A DNA stretch of 64,000 nt, from the NCBI GenBank assembly GCA_905221605.1, contig CAJNDS010002066.1:482480-546479 (forward strand). The letters run 5' to 3'. This stretch comes from Symbiodinium natans. Its lineage: Eukaryota; Sar; Dinophyceae; Suessiales; Symbiodiniaceae. This document shows, one piece after another, positions 33,565 through 45,469 of the stretch. The translations under genes were made by a program, and so were the position numbers. A model generated the notes under the pieces. The model had not been told where the DNA came from. It saw only the letters and a program-made list of their open reading frames with translations, and made no database searches. Within the stretch, counting starts at the first letter, position 1. Every line of letters starts with the position of its first letter.

Positions 33565-34371
33565 TTGCTTCCCTTTTTCCGACAAAAGGGGCTGCTAGAT
33601 TTTAAGTCTCTTCGCGTCTGTGGTAGTAGAGTGAGGGTCAAGCCGGAAAGTGCTCATCAGTCAAGTCCCCTGAGTCGAAAACCGGACGGACCTGAGTCGA
33701 GAACAGGGCAGACCCCTGAGTCGAAAGCGTGCTGGAGCCCCCGACAGAGAACAGCCCCCAGAAACGTGGGCCGAAAACACCCTGAACCCTGCCAGAAAAC
33801 CTGCACCTCCGAGGGGGAGTTTAGGGTTAAGGGATTTTTCGGGATTAGGGAGTTTTAGGGTTTAGGGTTCAGGGGTTTTAGGGTTCACGGTTTATGTGTT
33901 ATTTTTTCGGTTTCGGCTGTAGGGGTTTTTAGGGTTCAGGGTTTAGGGGCTTTCTGGCGGGTTTAGTGTTGAGGGTTTAGGGGTCTTTCGGGTTTAGGGT
34001 TTTTTAGGGTTTGGAGCTTCGGGTATTTAGGGTTCAGGGTTTAGGGGCTTTCTGGGGTTTAGGCTTTCGGGGTTTTTAGTGTTGAGGGTTTAGGGTTTCT
34101 TGGGGTTTAGGGTTTTTAGGGTTTGGGGCTTCGGGCATTTTCGGGTTTAGGGCCTAGGATGTTTTAGGGTTTAGGGTTTGGGGTTTTTAGGGTTTGAAGC
34201 TTCGGGTATTTTAGGGTTCGGGGTTTGGGGGCTTTCTGGGTTTAGGGTTTAGGGTTTGGGGGTGTCGGGTATTTTAGGGTTCGGGGTTTGGGGGCTTTCT
34301 GGGGTTTAGGGTTTCCGGGCTTTTAGTGTTTAGGGTTTAGGGGTGTTCAGGGTTTAGGATTCTTTAGGAAA
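33565..34371. other. Unique start, then degenerate TTTAGGG text; right end of the telomere-like domain
   Basis: 33565-33810 is unique without a recognised gene. 33820-34371 is degenerate TTTAGGG text containing longer direct repeats (GGGTATTTTAGGGTTC then GGGGTTTGGGGGCTTTCTGG at about 34203 and 34265). This is the last extensive telomere-like sequence in the window. Confidence 0.7.
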
Positions 34372-34740
34372 CATAATGCTCGCGTGATGGGTTTGAAAAA
34401 AAGCCTGATGCAAGATTGCACGGCTTAACAAGTGGGGGGTTTGGGGCAGACCCCTCCCACTTGCAAACACAACGCTCGCATGATAGGTTCGAAAAAGAAT
34501 ACAGTGGGGGGTTGGGGGGGGCGCAGCTCCCCAATTTGCAAACATTTGCAAACACAATGCTCGCATGATGGGTTTGACCCAAAATTCCTGAAGCAAGCTT
34601 GCACGGCTTAACAAGCGGGGGGTGGGGGGGCGGGGGTCCGCAATCCCCCCCATTGCAGATAAAAGGGCGGATGACGGCGTCAACAAAGACTCATGTGTGC
34701 TTTTGAAAAAAAGCAAGCTTGCACGGCTTGAAAGAGTGGT
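34372..34740. repeat. Dispersed repeat, about three to four imperfect tandem copies
   Basis: Copies of a roughly 100-base unit containing AACACAATGCTCGCATGATG, GGTTTGAAAAA, then CAAGCTTGCACGGCTTAACA and a G-run. Units begin near 34371, 34466 and 34552, with a partial near 34705. A related sequence in the opposite orientation is at 40810-41060. Confidence 0.75.
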
Positions 34741-34949
34741 GGGGATATTGAGGTTTATGTAGAGCTTAGGGTTCAGGAGTTGTTTTTCCGATCTCAGAGC
34801 ACTTGTTTCTTTGGTGGGGAAATGCAAAAGCGGTCGGAAGTCGGATGATGCTGGATGTTGAGTAGGTACGCGGCCTTGTTGGGACGGCCCTCAGCGAGGC
34901 AAACGCCTGTGGCACTCGAAGGTCGAAGGGTTTTCAGAGGGGGCATCGT

Positions 34950-37630
34950 GCAGTTTCCTCACCTTGAGCAGCTGGAGGGCTTTTCAGCCGCGACTCTGGG
35001 TGCCCCTGGCCGGGTATTTCCTGGTATGTGCGGCCTGCGCAGGTGCAGGCAACATTTCGTGCCGAGTTGGCAGAGCTACGTGCAGAGCAGCACGAAAGCT
35101 TGAGGCAGCTCGAGGCCCGTTGACAGCAAGTGGCGCCATGCAGTCCGCATCAACGATGCTTTCTTTGCGAGGAGTTGGCCTCCTCCCATCAGAGTGTGCG
35201 GGTAGAGAAGGCACGGCCCGAAGCGCAGCCCTCCATCCAGTAGGCACAAATGTGCAGAATGTGCTCTTTTTTCCCACTGCAGTTGGAACGGGCGGCCTTG
35301 GCTCAGGAGTTGGGCCCTCGGTTTACCAGTATAGTGCGAGCAGTGCGTGCCTCCCCAAATCCTTCCCTTGCCTTGACCGGAGCTGTACTTCAGGAAATGC
35401 CTGCGCCGTGTCGAGGAGACTGTCGAGGCTGAGATGGTGGCTAAAATCACAACGTAAGATGTATACGGGCCTCTGCTTTTGTGTGATCGGAAATGTGCAT
35501 TGAAGCCTTTCTTGCAAAGAATCCCGATTTCAATCCTTTATCTCGGAACATCCAGATAGGGGTCGGAAGTTGTATGCTCTCACAACAATACCCTGCGGAA
35601 AATTGCAGAAAGGAATCTGAAAGGATCGGCGTTGATATGTTTTTTAACACATCACAGGGTGAGTGACGGTTTGCGTCGAAGAAACACCCCGGAATAGAAG
35701 GAACTTCAGCTGGCCATAGCAAGTGCGAAAGTGGCAAGACAGTCAAGTTGTAGCAGAAAGTGTTCTGGATACTTTGTGGTACGAAAAACTCATATACTCA
35801 GCGAGGATATGCAAGATGCTTCTTTGTCATGTCCATAGGGTTGGCGCGCTGATGTTCATTGATATGTTGAGGTTGCAGAACGTGCAATGTAAAACTGTGA
35901 TACGAAACAGGCTCAGAGAGAGAGAATGCTTCATGTCGATGTTTGTTGAGCTGTTGAGGTGATGTTCATTGACTGGTTGGGTTTGCATTGTTATTTACCA
36001 TGTGCTAAGTTGATCTGTATTGTGGAGCTTGCAGAGTTAGGCGAGCTTGAGGTATTCAGAGACGGGTCGTTCATTTTCCAACGGAATAGGAGCATCGGTA
36101 TGGTCTTGAGTGTGTTGAGTCTCCAGAGGAGATTGAAACTGAAGGCCAAACAACAAGAGTTCTCCTATTTTGTTTCGGTTGTGTGCGTTTCGAGAGCTTG
36201 AGACTCAAGATGGGAAGCCGAGGATTGAAGATTCCGGGGAAACTCTTGTGCTCTGCCTTCGATGTTCGTCTTGAGCGTCTTGAGCGTCTTGAATATCAAA
36301 GATGGGGAGACGAAATCAAAGGCTGGCCCAAAAGTTTCCTGTGAATCTTTAATCTTTGGTTTCTGTCTTGAAACTCAAGACGCTTGAGATGTTCAAATGG
36401 CCAGCAGATGGGTTTCTTGAATCTTAACGCTACACGACCCACCTCGGGCCAGAGGTGCTTGTTCCGCTCGATTGAAGGGGGGGGGTGGTGGGCGCGGGGT
36501 GCTGGGGACGGGGGCTGGCGGCGGCGGCAGCGACGCTGCACAGCACATGTCGTGTATGTAATTTGTTTTGGGCGCCGGCGCATGCGGTATTTATTTCAGG
36601 ACCGTGTTTGTGGCAATGCTGTCACACTGTTGCTGCGGTGTTGTCACAGTGTTGTCAGGCCTTGGCATCCGATACCGACATGGGCAGCCCGCCTTGGTTC
36701 GGACAACTTGAAGGTCTCGGACTGTTTGTTTTGCAACGGGGTGTCATAGGACGGGGCGTTCAGTCCTTCTCTCTAGCAGGTGCACTTGTATCTTTGGAGC
36801 AACGCATCAGCGAACAGCAAATGGGAATGGAGGCCGACGAACGAACATTTTTTCTGTGAGGCTGGCATCCAGCTTGCATTTGCACGCTCACCTACACTGT
36901 CTCACGCTTCGCTGTGTCGCGCTTGCGCTGTCTCGCGCTTGCGCTGTCTCGCGCTTTCGCTGTGTCGGTCTAACGCTGTCTCACAATCATCCCCTACCAT
37001 CACTGCACATAACTCTGCCAAGCAGATGTGCAGGTTCAGCTCGCACGGCTGCAGGCCAAGCAAGCGACATGTGCAAGCTGTGCAAGCTGTACATTGCTCT
37101 ATCTGCGCGGCTCAGGGTCGGTTGATGCATCGGGCTGATGGGGGCATGGAGTGGGGAAGGGCGTCCCGGCCTGTGTAGCCCCGACTAACTGAAGGCAGGA
37201 AAAGGGGATGAAACACGGTGTACGTGAAAATACAGGAAGGTGCAGACTGCACCAGATAACGTTCAAAACGCCAAATTTTTAGGGAGGTTGTTTCCTGGGG
37301 ATGGGTGAAGTAAAGGGGCTGCTGTTGGGTGAAGAGGGGCGAACAATGTGAACATCGCAACCCGCTCCTCAGATTCCGAACATGGGATCAGGGATCGGCT
37401 GAATTGTAAAGGAGCAGTTTGTGTTAGCCGAAGCGAGGCAGGAGGTTTAAACTGCACGGAAGAGAGGGTGCCCCGTGGTGGCGTGTATTCGTGGGGGCGG
37501 AGGCGGGTTCGGCGCACAAACAAGAAAGGGCGTAGGTTGGTTGGTGAGTCAAACGGGTTCGGCGCAAAACTAGAATGGGTAGGTTGGTGGGTCGGAAACT
37601 TCAAAAGAGGAAGGAGAGAGAAATATATTT

Positions 37631-37665
<35 letters not shown>

Positions 37666-40405
37666 GAGAGAGAGAGAGAAATAGAGAGAGAGACAGAGAG
37701 AGAGACGGGGAGAGAAAAAGAGAGGCAGAGCGAACGTGAAATGAGATCGCTCCAGGCTTTGTGCGGGAGGAAATATGTAGAGACCAGCATAGGCTTGTTG
37801 ATATGAAACTTGGGGTCATGTGGAGCCACGATATCCCGTGTTCGGGATGGATGGGGCCGACCATTGTCCAGGTGGACTGCGATGGTCTCCGGCGCCGCGC
37901 AGAGGTTCTTGGTGGCTTGAGGGATGAGGTCCTGCAGGCCGATATGCATGATTGCTGAAGTTCAACCTATTGCGGACCGGATATTTGCTCGTGCTCATCA
38001 GGCCGTGCAAGAGCGAATTGCGGCGCAGCTGCATGGAGCATTATCAATGATGCTCGCGATTTTTGTGTTTATCCTCAAGCGTGGAGTTCTCCGTTCAGGT
38101 TCTTTCAGAAGTGGTTGTGCAAGTGCTCAACCTCACGTCGAAATTGACTTTACTTGCAGGCTTGCGCCGCACACGTTTGCCACGAAACGAAAGGCGAAAG
38201 ATTTGGAAAAGCAACACCGTGCGCTTTGAAGTTGATACTTGATTATGAGCTGCTTTCTGGGGCCTGGCCCAGTTCATGAGACGAAGTCGTCAGGCTTCGG
38301 ACTTTAAAGTGTTGCCCTCCTGAAAGGTCGAAGCGGTTTGGACTCCTTTCAGACGGTGGACTCTGTTCAGGCGGATTGAAAGGAACCACTCCCTGGCAGC
38401 CGGCAGGGCAAACAGGCCCAACAATTGATCTTAAAGGCCTCGCAACACGAAATATTTCTACGGCGTCGGGAAGACTTGACTTAGTCGTGGATCCCACCAG
38501 ACACCCTCCAAACTGTCCCAGCCGGGCAAAGTTGACTAGGGGCAGCCCCAACTAAAGCGGGCCGAACACAATGTCTTCAGATATCCCGAGCTTATCAAGA
38601 CTTGGCAGCGCCATGCAGCGCATCTGCCTGCTCAGATTTGGCACGTCGCCGGGCATCTCGGGCATCCACTACATTCCACTACTCACTACCCCAGCCCTCG
38701 ATTTTACTACAAAGAAAGGTCAAGGCGGAAGCAAGCCAATTTCGGTTCCACGTCGGAAACCGAAGTGCCAGGCACACATAGCAGAATACAGTCAGGAGAT
38801 TGGGATGGATTTGGAAGTATACGTACGAACACCGATACCAGATGGTCCGTGGCCTTGGTAGTCAGAGGCACTTGTATCAGACTCTCGAAACCCAGCTTGG
38901 GCCTTCAAATTGCTTTCAGGAATGTTCACGTATCCGGTAGTCAAGAAGCACTCTGCCTTGCCACGGATGTCATGGATGTATACAGCCGGTACACCAAGGA
39001 TGCTGCGCCTTTGTCCGGACGTGCAGAACGACTGTCCGAACGGCTGCCTGCTGCAGCTGAGTGCCCTGGACTTTAACGTTGTTGACCGTTTTTTTGCCCT
39101 TGTTTGCTCAATGACAGAAGATTCAAAATGCGATCAGCGCCTTGGCCATGAGCTCAGCCTTGCGCTAGATCTCGCTAAGCATGGATGGAGAGGTGCACCT
39201 TGGCACGGCGGATCGACGACATGGAAGCGCGCACGGCGGCTCAGCGAGTCAAGATCGATGCCCATGAGGTGGGCGCGGTGGGACACTGCTTGACATGTGA
39301 CTGCAGCTGGAGTAGGGTTCCAAGAGCAACATGTCCAGCTGCTGAGCTATGTCCTCCGTTATCCGTCCCAACTCGGATCGCTCCTGAGACGAGAGCTTGG
39401 GGGTTCGGGGGACAGGCGCGCTTCGGAGCCTTCTCCGAACGGCTGGAGGCAGAGATTTGCCTTGAAGTGCCTTGAAGTGCCCGGATGTGCTCTCCGATGA
39501 AAGGAATGCAAATGTAATGCAAAGCTATTGCAAAGCTATTGCAAAGCATCGCAAAGCTGAAGGCCGCGTGCCAAGAGGCCGTGTCGCAGGCCCGGACCGT
39601 GGCACACCAGCGCCGGGATGAGATCCTGGCGGAGGCGGGGACAATCTGGAAGAGAAGGAGAGGAGCGAGATGGAGCGAGTTTGAAACATCTTACGAAACG
39701 TCCTCAAGTTGCGCGGGCCCCCTATATCCCGAGACGAAAGATTCCCAAGTCGCTTCATTGCTGATGCTCATGGTGCTCGCCTGTTCTCGTGCTTGAGGCA
39801 TGACGTGATTGACTGCGTCTGACAGTTGGGACTTAACTTACGATTGCAAAGGACTGCTTTCATCTTGCATTCGGATGTGTTCGGATTGGTGCAGGCCAAG
39901 AACTTCCGTGAGGCAACTGCGCTCATCCTGATGCTCGTGATGCTTGTCCGGAGATTCGGGAGTTCCGCGAAGCCAAAACTCAGCATCGTCCATGGGCAGT
40001 GCCCTGACAGGGCTTGCACAACAGGGCCATGTTGCGAAGAGAAGCCTGTTTGCAGCAATCCGGTGCTTGACGCATCATCTTGATGCGTCCTGTGCACAAG
40101 AGAACTTCCGTAAAAGCCGCTTTCAAGCAGCAACTGCAGAGGTGGACTGTCAGTTGCGAGTGCTGCGACGACGGATGGACTCCATCTCCGAGTTGAGCGA
40201 CGAGCTGATGCTTCAGGAGAACACTTGCAGATTTGCAGTTCGAGACAGAGATCGAAGATGTGTGCACAGATCGAAGATGGGTGTGTGTGTGTGCACGAGC
40301 GGTTCACGTTGGCGTGATGGAAGGCGAATACTCAATGTGGTGCCCGTGCAGGCGCCGAGATTGAAGTGGTGCACAGAGAATCTCCTCATCCTGATGGGAT
40401 CCAAA
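34950..40405 (+). CDS. Series of short exons encoding charged, coiled-coil-like segments
   Basis: Many short plus-strand islands, typically preceded by CAG|, encode Glu/Arg/Leu-rich helical text. Examples: 35043-35118 (FRAELAELRAEQHESLRQLE), 35283-35355 (LERAALAQELGPRF), 35394-35455 (CLRRVEETVEAEMVAKI), 36783-36845 (SLEQRISEQQMGMEADER), 37034-37062 (VQLARLQAKQ), 37871-37945 (GLRRRAEVLGGLRDEVLQAD), 37970-38040 (IADRIFARAHQAVQERIAAQ), 39205-39270 (RRIDDMEARTAAQRVKIDAH), 39539-39640 (LKAACQEAVSQARTVAHQRR) and 40137-40225 (RRRMDSISELSDELMLQENT). The heptad-like pattern suggests a long coiled-coil protein such as a cytoskeletal or centrosomal component, but no motor or other domain is seen. Exon joins and phases were not all verified, start and end are unknown, and more than one gene may be present. 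Confidence 0.45.
37628..37715. repeat. (GA)n microsatellite
   Basis: AG-repeat with a few interruptions; the minus-strand Ser-Leu frames over it are artefacts. Confidence 0.95.
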
Positions 40406-40445
40406 AGCAAACTAGGACCAAAACAAAATCATACAAAAAACATAT

Positions 40446-40800
40446 AGGATCAAGCCCATACTGTGTACTTGTTGTCGCGGCAAAGGAAAGAAGGAAAGAA
40501 GGAAGGAGGAAGGAAGGCAGGTAGGCAGGCAGGCAGGAAGGGAGGAAGGCAAGAATGAAAGAAGGAAGGCTTCAAGCAAAAACAGCGGTTGGGTGTTTTT
40601 GGTATTTAATTGTTTTTTGTTGGTACTTTTCTGTTTTCATATTGGTCTGTCTGTCCGTCGACCAGCCGACCCCGCCAGTCAGTCGGTCGGTCGGTCCGCA
40701 CCGACCCAGGTAGTTCGTCGCTCGGTCAGTCGGTCAGTCGACGGTTTGTCCGCGCCCCTTCCAAAACCCCTTTGCTTTCTTTACGCCTTTTTTTTAACCG
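40446..40800. other. Purine-rich and TCGG-type low-complexity sequence, no gene
   Basis: 40478-40572 is AAGG/AGGC-rich. 40650-40745 is rich in CGGT/CAGT words (GTCGGTCGGTCGGTC-like). Confidence 0.7.
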
Positions 40801-40804
40801 TGCA

Positions 40805-41060
40805 AGCGCTTGCCAGGAAGAACCTGATGCCAGCGAGGGGAGTCGCTTCAAAACCTGAATCCTGTCCAAATTCGTCAGAGGAGCATTGTGTTTGCAAACG
40901 GGGGCGGGGGGCCGGGGGGGGGGGGGGGCTGCCCCCCAAGCCTCCCAAACCATGCAAAGGCTTGCCAAGAAGAACCTGTTGCCATCGAAAGCAGCTGCTT
41001 CAAAATCCGAATCTTGTCCACACCCATCATACGAGAATTGTGTTTGACAATGGGACGTGA
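40805..41060. repeat. Dispersed repeat, two tandem copies, inverted relative to 34.4 kb
   Basis: Two copies of a unit of roughly 150 bases: TGCCAGGAAGAACCTGATGC ... TTCAAAACCTGAATCCTGTC ... GCATTGTGTTTGCAAACGGG, and again TGCCAAGAAGAACCTGTTGC ... TTCAAAATCCGAATCTTGTC ... GAATTGTGTTTGACAATGGG. A G14-type run lies in the first copy (about 40911-40928). A weak third relative sits at 41470-41570. Confidence 0.75.
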
Positions 41061-43420
41061 GATGCAATTGCCAAAAGAGCGAGCTGCAGCTGTGGCACCC
41101 TCGTCGAATCGTAGAGACTTTTTAGTACTTTTTAGCGTCGCCTTTCCGGGCTCGGGACAAGCAGCGAGCCTGAACAAATGAATGCAGATGATGGGCCCAA
41201 ACCACGTTGTAAGTCGATAGTGGTACGTGCACGGGTGGGGTTCTTCCTTCGTTCCTCAAGTATATCCTTCAACCCTAACTCGATACCCAAAACAAGCAAG
41301 CCACTAACTTACACTTTCAACTTGAAGCCCTTAAAGCCGGCAATGCTTCAAAAACAACCTCGAATGAATGAAGGAAAGGAACCACAAAAGAGCTCTGAAC
41401 ACTGTTCTTCAGGCCTCTGCATGTATATGGCAAAATCTATCCAGACAAGAAGCCCATCAACTAAGGATTGTAAGCCATCAAGGGGAAATGCTTCAATGCA
41501 TGTGAATCCTTTCCAAACACGTCATAGCTTGTGAAAGCCATCGAAGGAACTGCTTCAAAAACCACATTGCTGCCGGAGAGGGGCGAAGGGGCGAAACAAC
41601 TTGACACCGATGCAAAACTGCCTTCGTGCTTGAAGGGACCAAGTAGGCGAACCCACATGTGCAGGCGCAGTCGAATTGCGAACATGCGTTGCGAGGCGAA
41701 GATGCATTACGAAGATGCACTGGGAGCGACGGCGCATTGCGAATTTGCAAGACACATTGCAAAGAAGCACTGCAACACCCCATAACATGCTGCAATGCAG
41801 CTTCAGGGCACAGTATTTTACATCTTGCTTGACATTTTGAAGCTTGTGAACAAGCCGAAATGTTTGTGATTTTCAGAGTCTTGGAGCCTGCGAACGCCAA
41901 AGCAGCTCTGGCTGCCCAGAACGTGAGCAAGTAAAACATCTGTCGTCACAGGGAGCATGCGAGTAGGCGGAATAATGTAGTGCTTATCGCGGTTTGCGAG
42001 CCGCCTAGGCCCGCTGGCGCATGCAGCGTCATCCGTGCCAAGTTTAAGCGGCTTCATACGCTCGGTAGACCTGGCGAGGAGGGGGGCGGGGGAGGGGAGA
42101 GAGGGGGGGAAGAACAGGGTCAGTTCCGGCCAGGTGCTCCACGGACTTGATAGTGCATCTAAGCCCCAGAATGGATTGGTGTGGCTGGCGCAGTCCTGTG
42201 CAGTGAAAGGGTGGGGTGCGGGAGGTAGGGGGGGTGGTGGGTGGTCCCAAACCTCCGACGCCTCGGCAGATTTACCGTCTGTCGAGCCTGCTAAGAGGCA
42301 GAAACGCTGCCATTTACAGCGTTGTGAGCCTGCAAGCAAGATTGCTATGCTAAGGCCCTGTACGGCTGGCTTTATTTGTTTGATCCATACTTGGCTTTTT
42401 GATCCGTGGATTTTGGCTCTTTGATTTTTGGTTTGATCCCCCACTCTGATGCACCCAAGGTGCCCACATGGACCTCAATGGAGGCGACATGAGAGGAAAA
42501 CTGCCGAGCTTGGCAGAAGAATCAGGCCAATAGTCCTAGTATAGTTCCTGAATGATGCCAAGACGGTCAAGATATGTCAGGATCGTGAACACGTTGAGAA
42601 AGGATACGGGTGACCATTTCAGCACAGTCAACGCGCCTTTAGGTTGCAAGAGGTGCTTGTGATTGCATCGGTCTTTCGCGACCCATGATGAGCACTTTGT
42701 ACATTACAGAGGCCAAAGTGCCTTGCCGAAAAGCTGTATCTTGTGTCATGTATTGGCCGCTCTGATATTAGCTGCGCTGCAGATATCCTTGAAGCAGATA
42801 CCAAAATGCAACTACGTACCCTCGGAAACATGCTGAGTGCGCCAGCCGACGCAAGGACAGTGTGGATTTCTGAGCAAATGACCTTCATGTCCTGATCTGC
42901 ATGCCGTGCAATTCCCGGGCATCCTGTCTCGATGGTCTCATTGAGACATGTAGGCCCCACGAAGAAGCATGCAGACAAATTTCGCGGCGTGTGCAGCTTG
43001 CGAGCTAATGCCCTGCGTCGCTCTGCTGACCCCAAAGAAGGGGGGGGCAGTTCGGTGCCGTCACAAGACAAGTGATTTGCGAACACAGCTGTGCTTGGTC
43101 GTGTAAGCATGCCTGTGGGTAGCAGGGCCGAGGTGAAGTGGTTACACTTCGCCACGAAATTGTCAATCCCAAGAGCAAGATGTCTTTGCACATGTTTTGT
43201 ACTGCATCAGCCAGGAAGAAGCTGGTCCCGATGGTTTCAAGTACCTTCTCTCCATGAAGCTCTGGTCCCTCACAGAGAACAAGGTGGAGGACGGACAACA
43301 CGGCACTACGGACATGAATGGACCAGGAAATGCGGCTGCGCTGTGTCCACCGTTCGAAGAGTCTGACAGTCTAACAATGTCTAACAGTCCGACGCCAAGC
43401 AAACCGGCCCGCAGAATGCC
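41061..43420. other. Unique sequence, no confident gene
   Basis: Contains weak coding-like islands but nothing I can place. 41680-41775 has repeated GCATTGCGAA-like words. 42070-42235 is G-rich. Confidence 0.35.
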
Positions 43421-43770
43421 ATAGCCACAGCACAGGAGCTGCGGAGACTCCACGATCTGAAAGAGGTGGCCCTCAATGAGCTGCGAGGCACTTTCAACTT
43501 CCAAATCAATTTAGCATGCATGGGGTCTACTATGGTCTACTGTGCGCTTCTTCATGAGGCACCAGCATCGAAATGCTCTGGGAAACGGATTTGCAGCGTG
43601 CGGAGCTCAGGAGTTGAGAAGGCCTCAGTGATGTGGCTTTGTGGTGGCTTTGTGGCTTTGTGGCTTTGTGGCTTTGTGGCTTTGTGACTTTGGAGACTGG
43701 TCCGGGACGAAGGCTTGGAGCATGCCCTGGATGAGTGCGATGAGAAGGATCGCAAGGAAGCAGAGGCCTG
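43421..43770 (+). CDS. Further coiled-coil-like exon islands ending at a stop
   Basis: 43424-43503 reads AIATAQELRRLHDLKEVALN then ELRGTF. 43569-43610 reads IEMLWETDLQRAELR. 43700-43770 reads EGLEHALDECDEKDRKEAEA then TGA. The style matches the 35-40 kb islands, so these may be the 3' part of the same gene. The first segment also loosely resembles the helical 'tower' of topoisomerase subunit A, and the gyrase C-terminal exons start 1.7 kb downstream; I cannot decide between the two. Confidence 0.35.
43626..43690. repeat. Short tandem repeat of GGCTTTGT
   Basis: About six copies of an 8-base GGCTTTGT unit between two coding-like islands, presumably intronic. Confidence 0.85.
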
Positions 43771-45469
43771 ACGAAGGGTCGACGAAATATGCCTAAATAG
43801 GCGTTGCGTTGACAGGCTACTTGTGCCCTGCAAGTCAAGCCTGTGCCCTGCCCGTTGGACAGTCACCATTCCTATGTTGCACGAGGAATTGTCAGGGCAT
43901 TTCTGGACTCCGGAGTCCAGCGCGCTTTTTTTTCACATGCTTTCACGCTACTGTGGTGCATCAACTTTTCTTTACCGTGGGAGATGTGGGGAACGAACAT
44001 GCGCGCACGCACATTGCAATGTAGCAGTCGGATTGCTGAAGCTTAATGTCGCGATATTGCTTGGGTTTTGAGTTTTGACGGCCTTCCCTTTTAGTGAGCA
44101 TACAGTGGTGAGTGTAAGAGCATGTTTCAGGAGGCTTCGGTTCATGTGGTCGGTTTGACGTTTGAATCTGAACTTGGCAAACACTGGGCGGGTGTTCGCT
44201 AAACCATGTTTAGCAACCACGCGCACTACGTCGATGCAAAAAGCATCGCAAAATTGCAGCCGCGCTTGACGCGTCCTTTACATGAACCTCACGCTTCCAT
44301 ACGTGCGCCCCGGCCATGGATGGTCAATGCGCCAAAGGACATGCTCGCACATCTCGTGCGGCAAACGCGGGTGATGGAGCCAACTCCCCAACTCATGGCA
44401 TAGTCATTGCATCAACTCTGCTTTGTGCGGTTTGACATTCAGTGTCGGTTTGTTCGTCACGTGGAGTACCGGCTCGGAGTTCGCGTTGCTTCTGCGTTGC
44501 TGCTACTTTGCCAGGCGGCAGAAAGGCTGGCTGCCAAAAACATGTCCGAAGAAAGCTTTTTGGTCAACAAGTGTCCGGCTCAGAGCAAGATGTTGTGGGC
44601 AGTTGCAAGTGCTTCTCGCAAAAGCAGTCACAGCACACTTGGATTTTTCTTGTGCTGCCATCTCACTCCCGGCTTGCTAACCCTGCTGGCAGCCGACTCT
44701 TGTGCGGAGTTGTGCCGCACCCACGCAGGCAATGCGTTTTGGTGCTGAGCCGCAATTTCACTGCGAAGCGTGTTCGGACAAGCGAATGGAAGGCCACCTC
44801 GATTCAGGGAACAGAAGCTCTTTGCCCGCTCATGGTTCTTCTCGTCAATGTCACTTAGGAGTATCGTGTTCTTTCCTGTACTACGTAGCTCGAGCTAGCC
44901 CAGTTTGTCATCTCTAGTGTCTCCCTTGGCGCTTCTTCCTTCTCTGCTTGAGTCCCTGAATAGAAGAAGAACAGGGAGTTCGAAGTTTTAGGGTTGGAGA
45001 CTCCGGCGTCGTGACCCTGGGGGCCCCATCTAGCAAGGGACAACCCTGGACGAGAGGAAAAGGTTTTGCTTTGCAGTGCGTGATACACGTCATGATCCTG
45101 AGTTGCCTTGAATAGTCCGTCTAAAATACCCCCAACACCCCATCAGATTAGACGACAGGGAAAATGCCCACTTCGTTAGTGTTCCTCGGGTCTCTAGGAA
45201 TATGAATGTTAAATACAGCCTAATATAGCGTGTGAATGCAACAAATGAGCTCGCGTGTTTTCTTGTCGTGTACGTGCTTACTAGTTTGCTATTTTCTGGT
45301 GACTTAATGGTGGGTGCTTAACCCAAAAGCGAGCGACATGAGTATAATAATGATAATATATGGTTTTGGAGAAGATAATACGAAGATTAAGTGTCCTGAA
45401 CATGCAAGCGCATCTTTGAACCTTGAAAATGTTCTGCTTCTTTGTCTGCTCTCGAGATTGCAATTGCAG
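43771..45469. other. Unique sequence, no confident gene
   Basis: Overlapping frames up to 138 codons (44442-44858) show no domain. Core-domain exons of the downstream gyrase gene might lie here but were not recognised. Confidence 0.35.

Noticed and set aside
32161-33605. ORFs of 300-470 codons on both strands
   Set aside because: All are translations of the (TATG)n and (GTGTGC)n microsatellites, open in nearly every frame.
6647-34371. Chromosome end (true telomere)
   Set aside because: Arrays are short, in both orientations, interrupted by genes and flanked by unique sequence on both sides.
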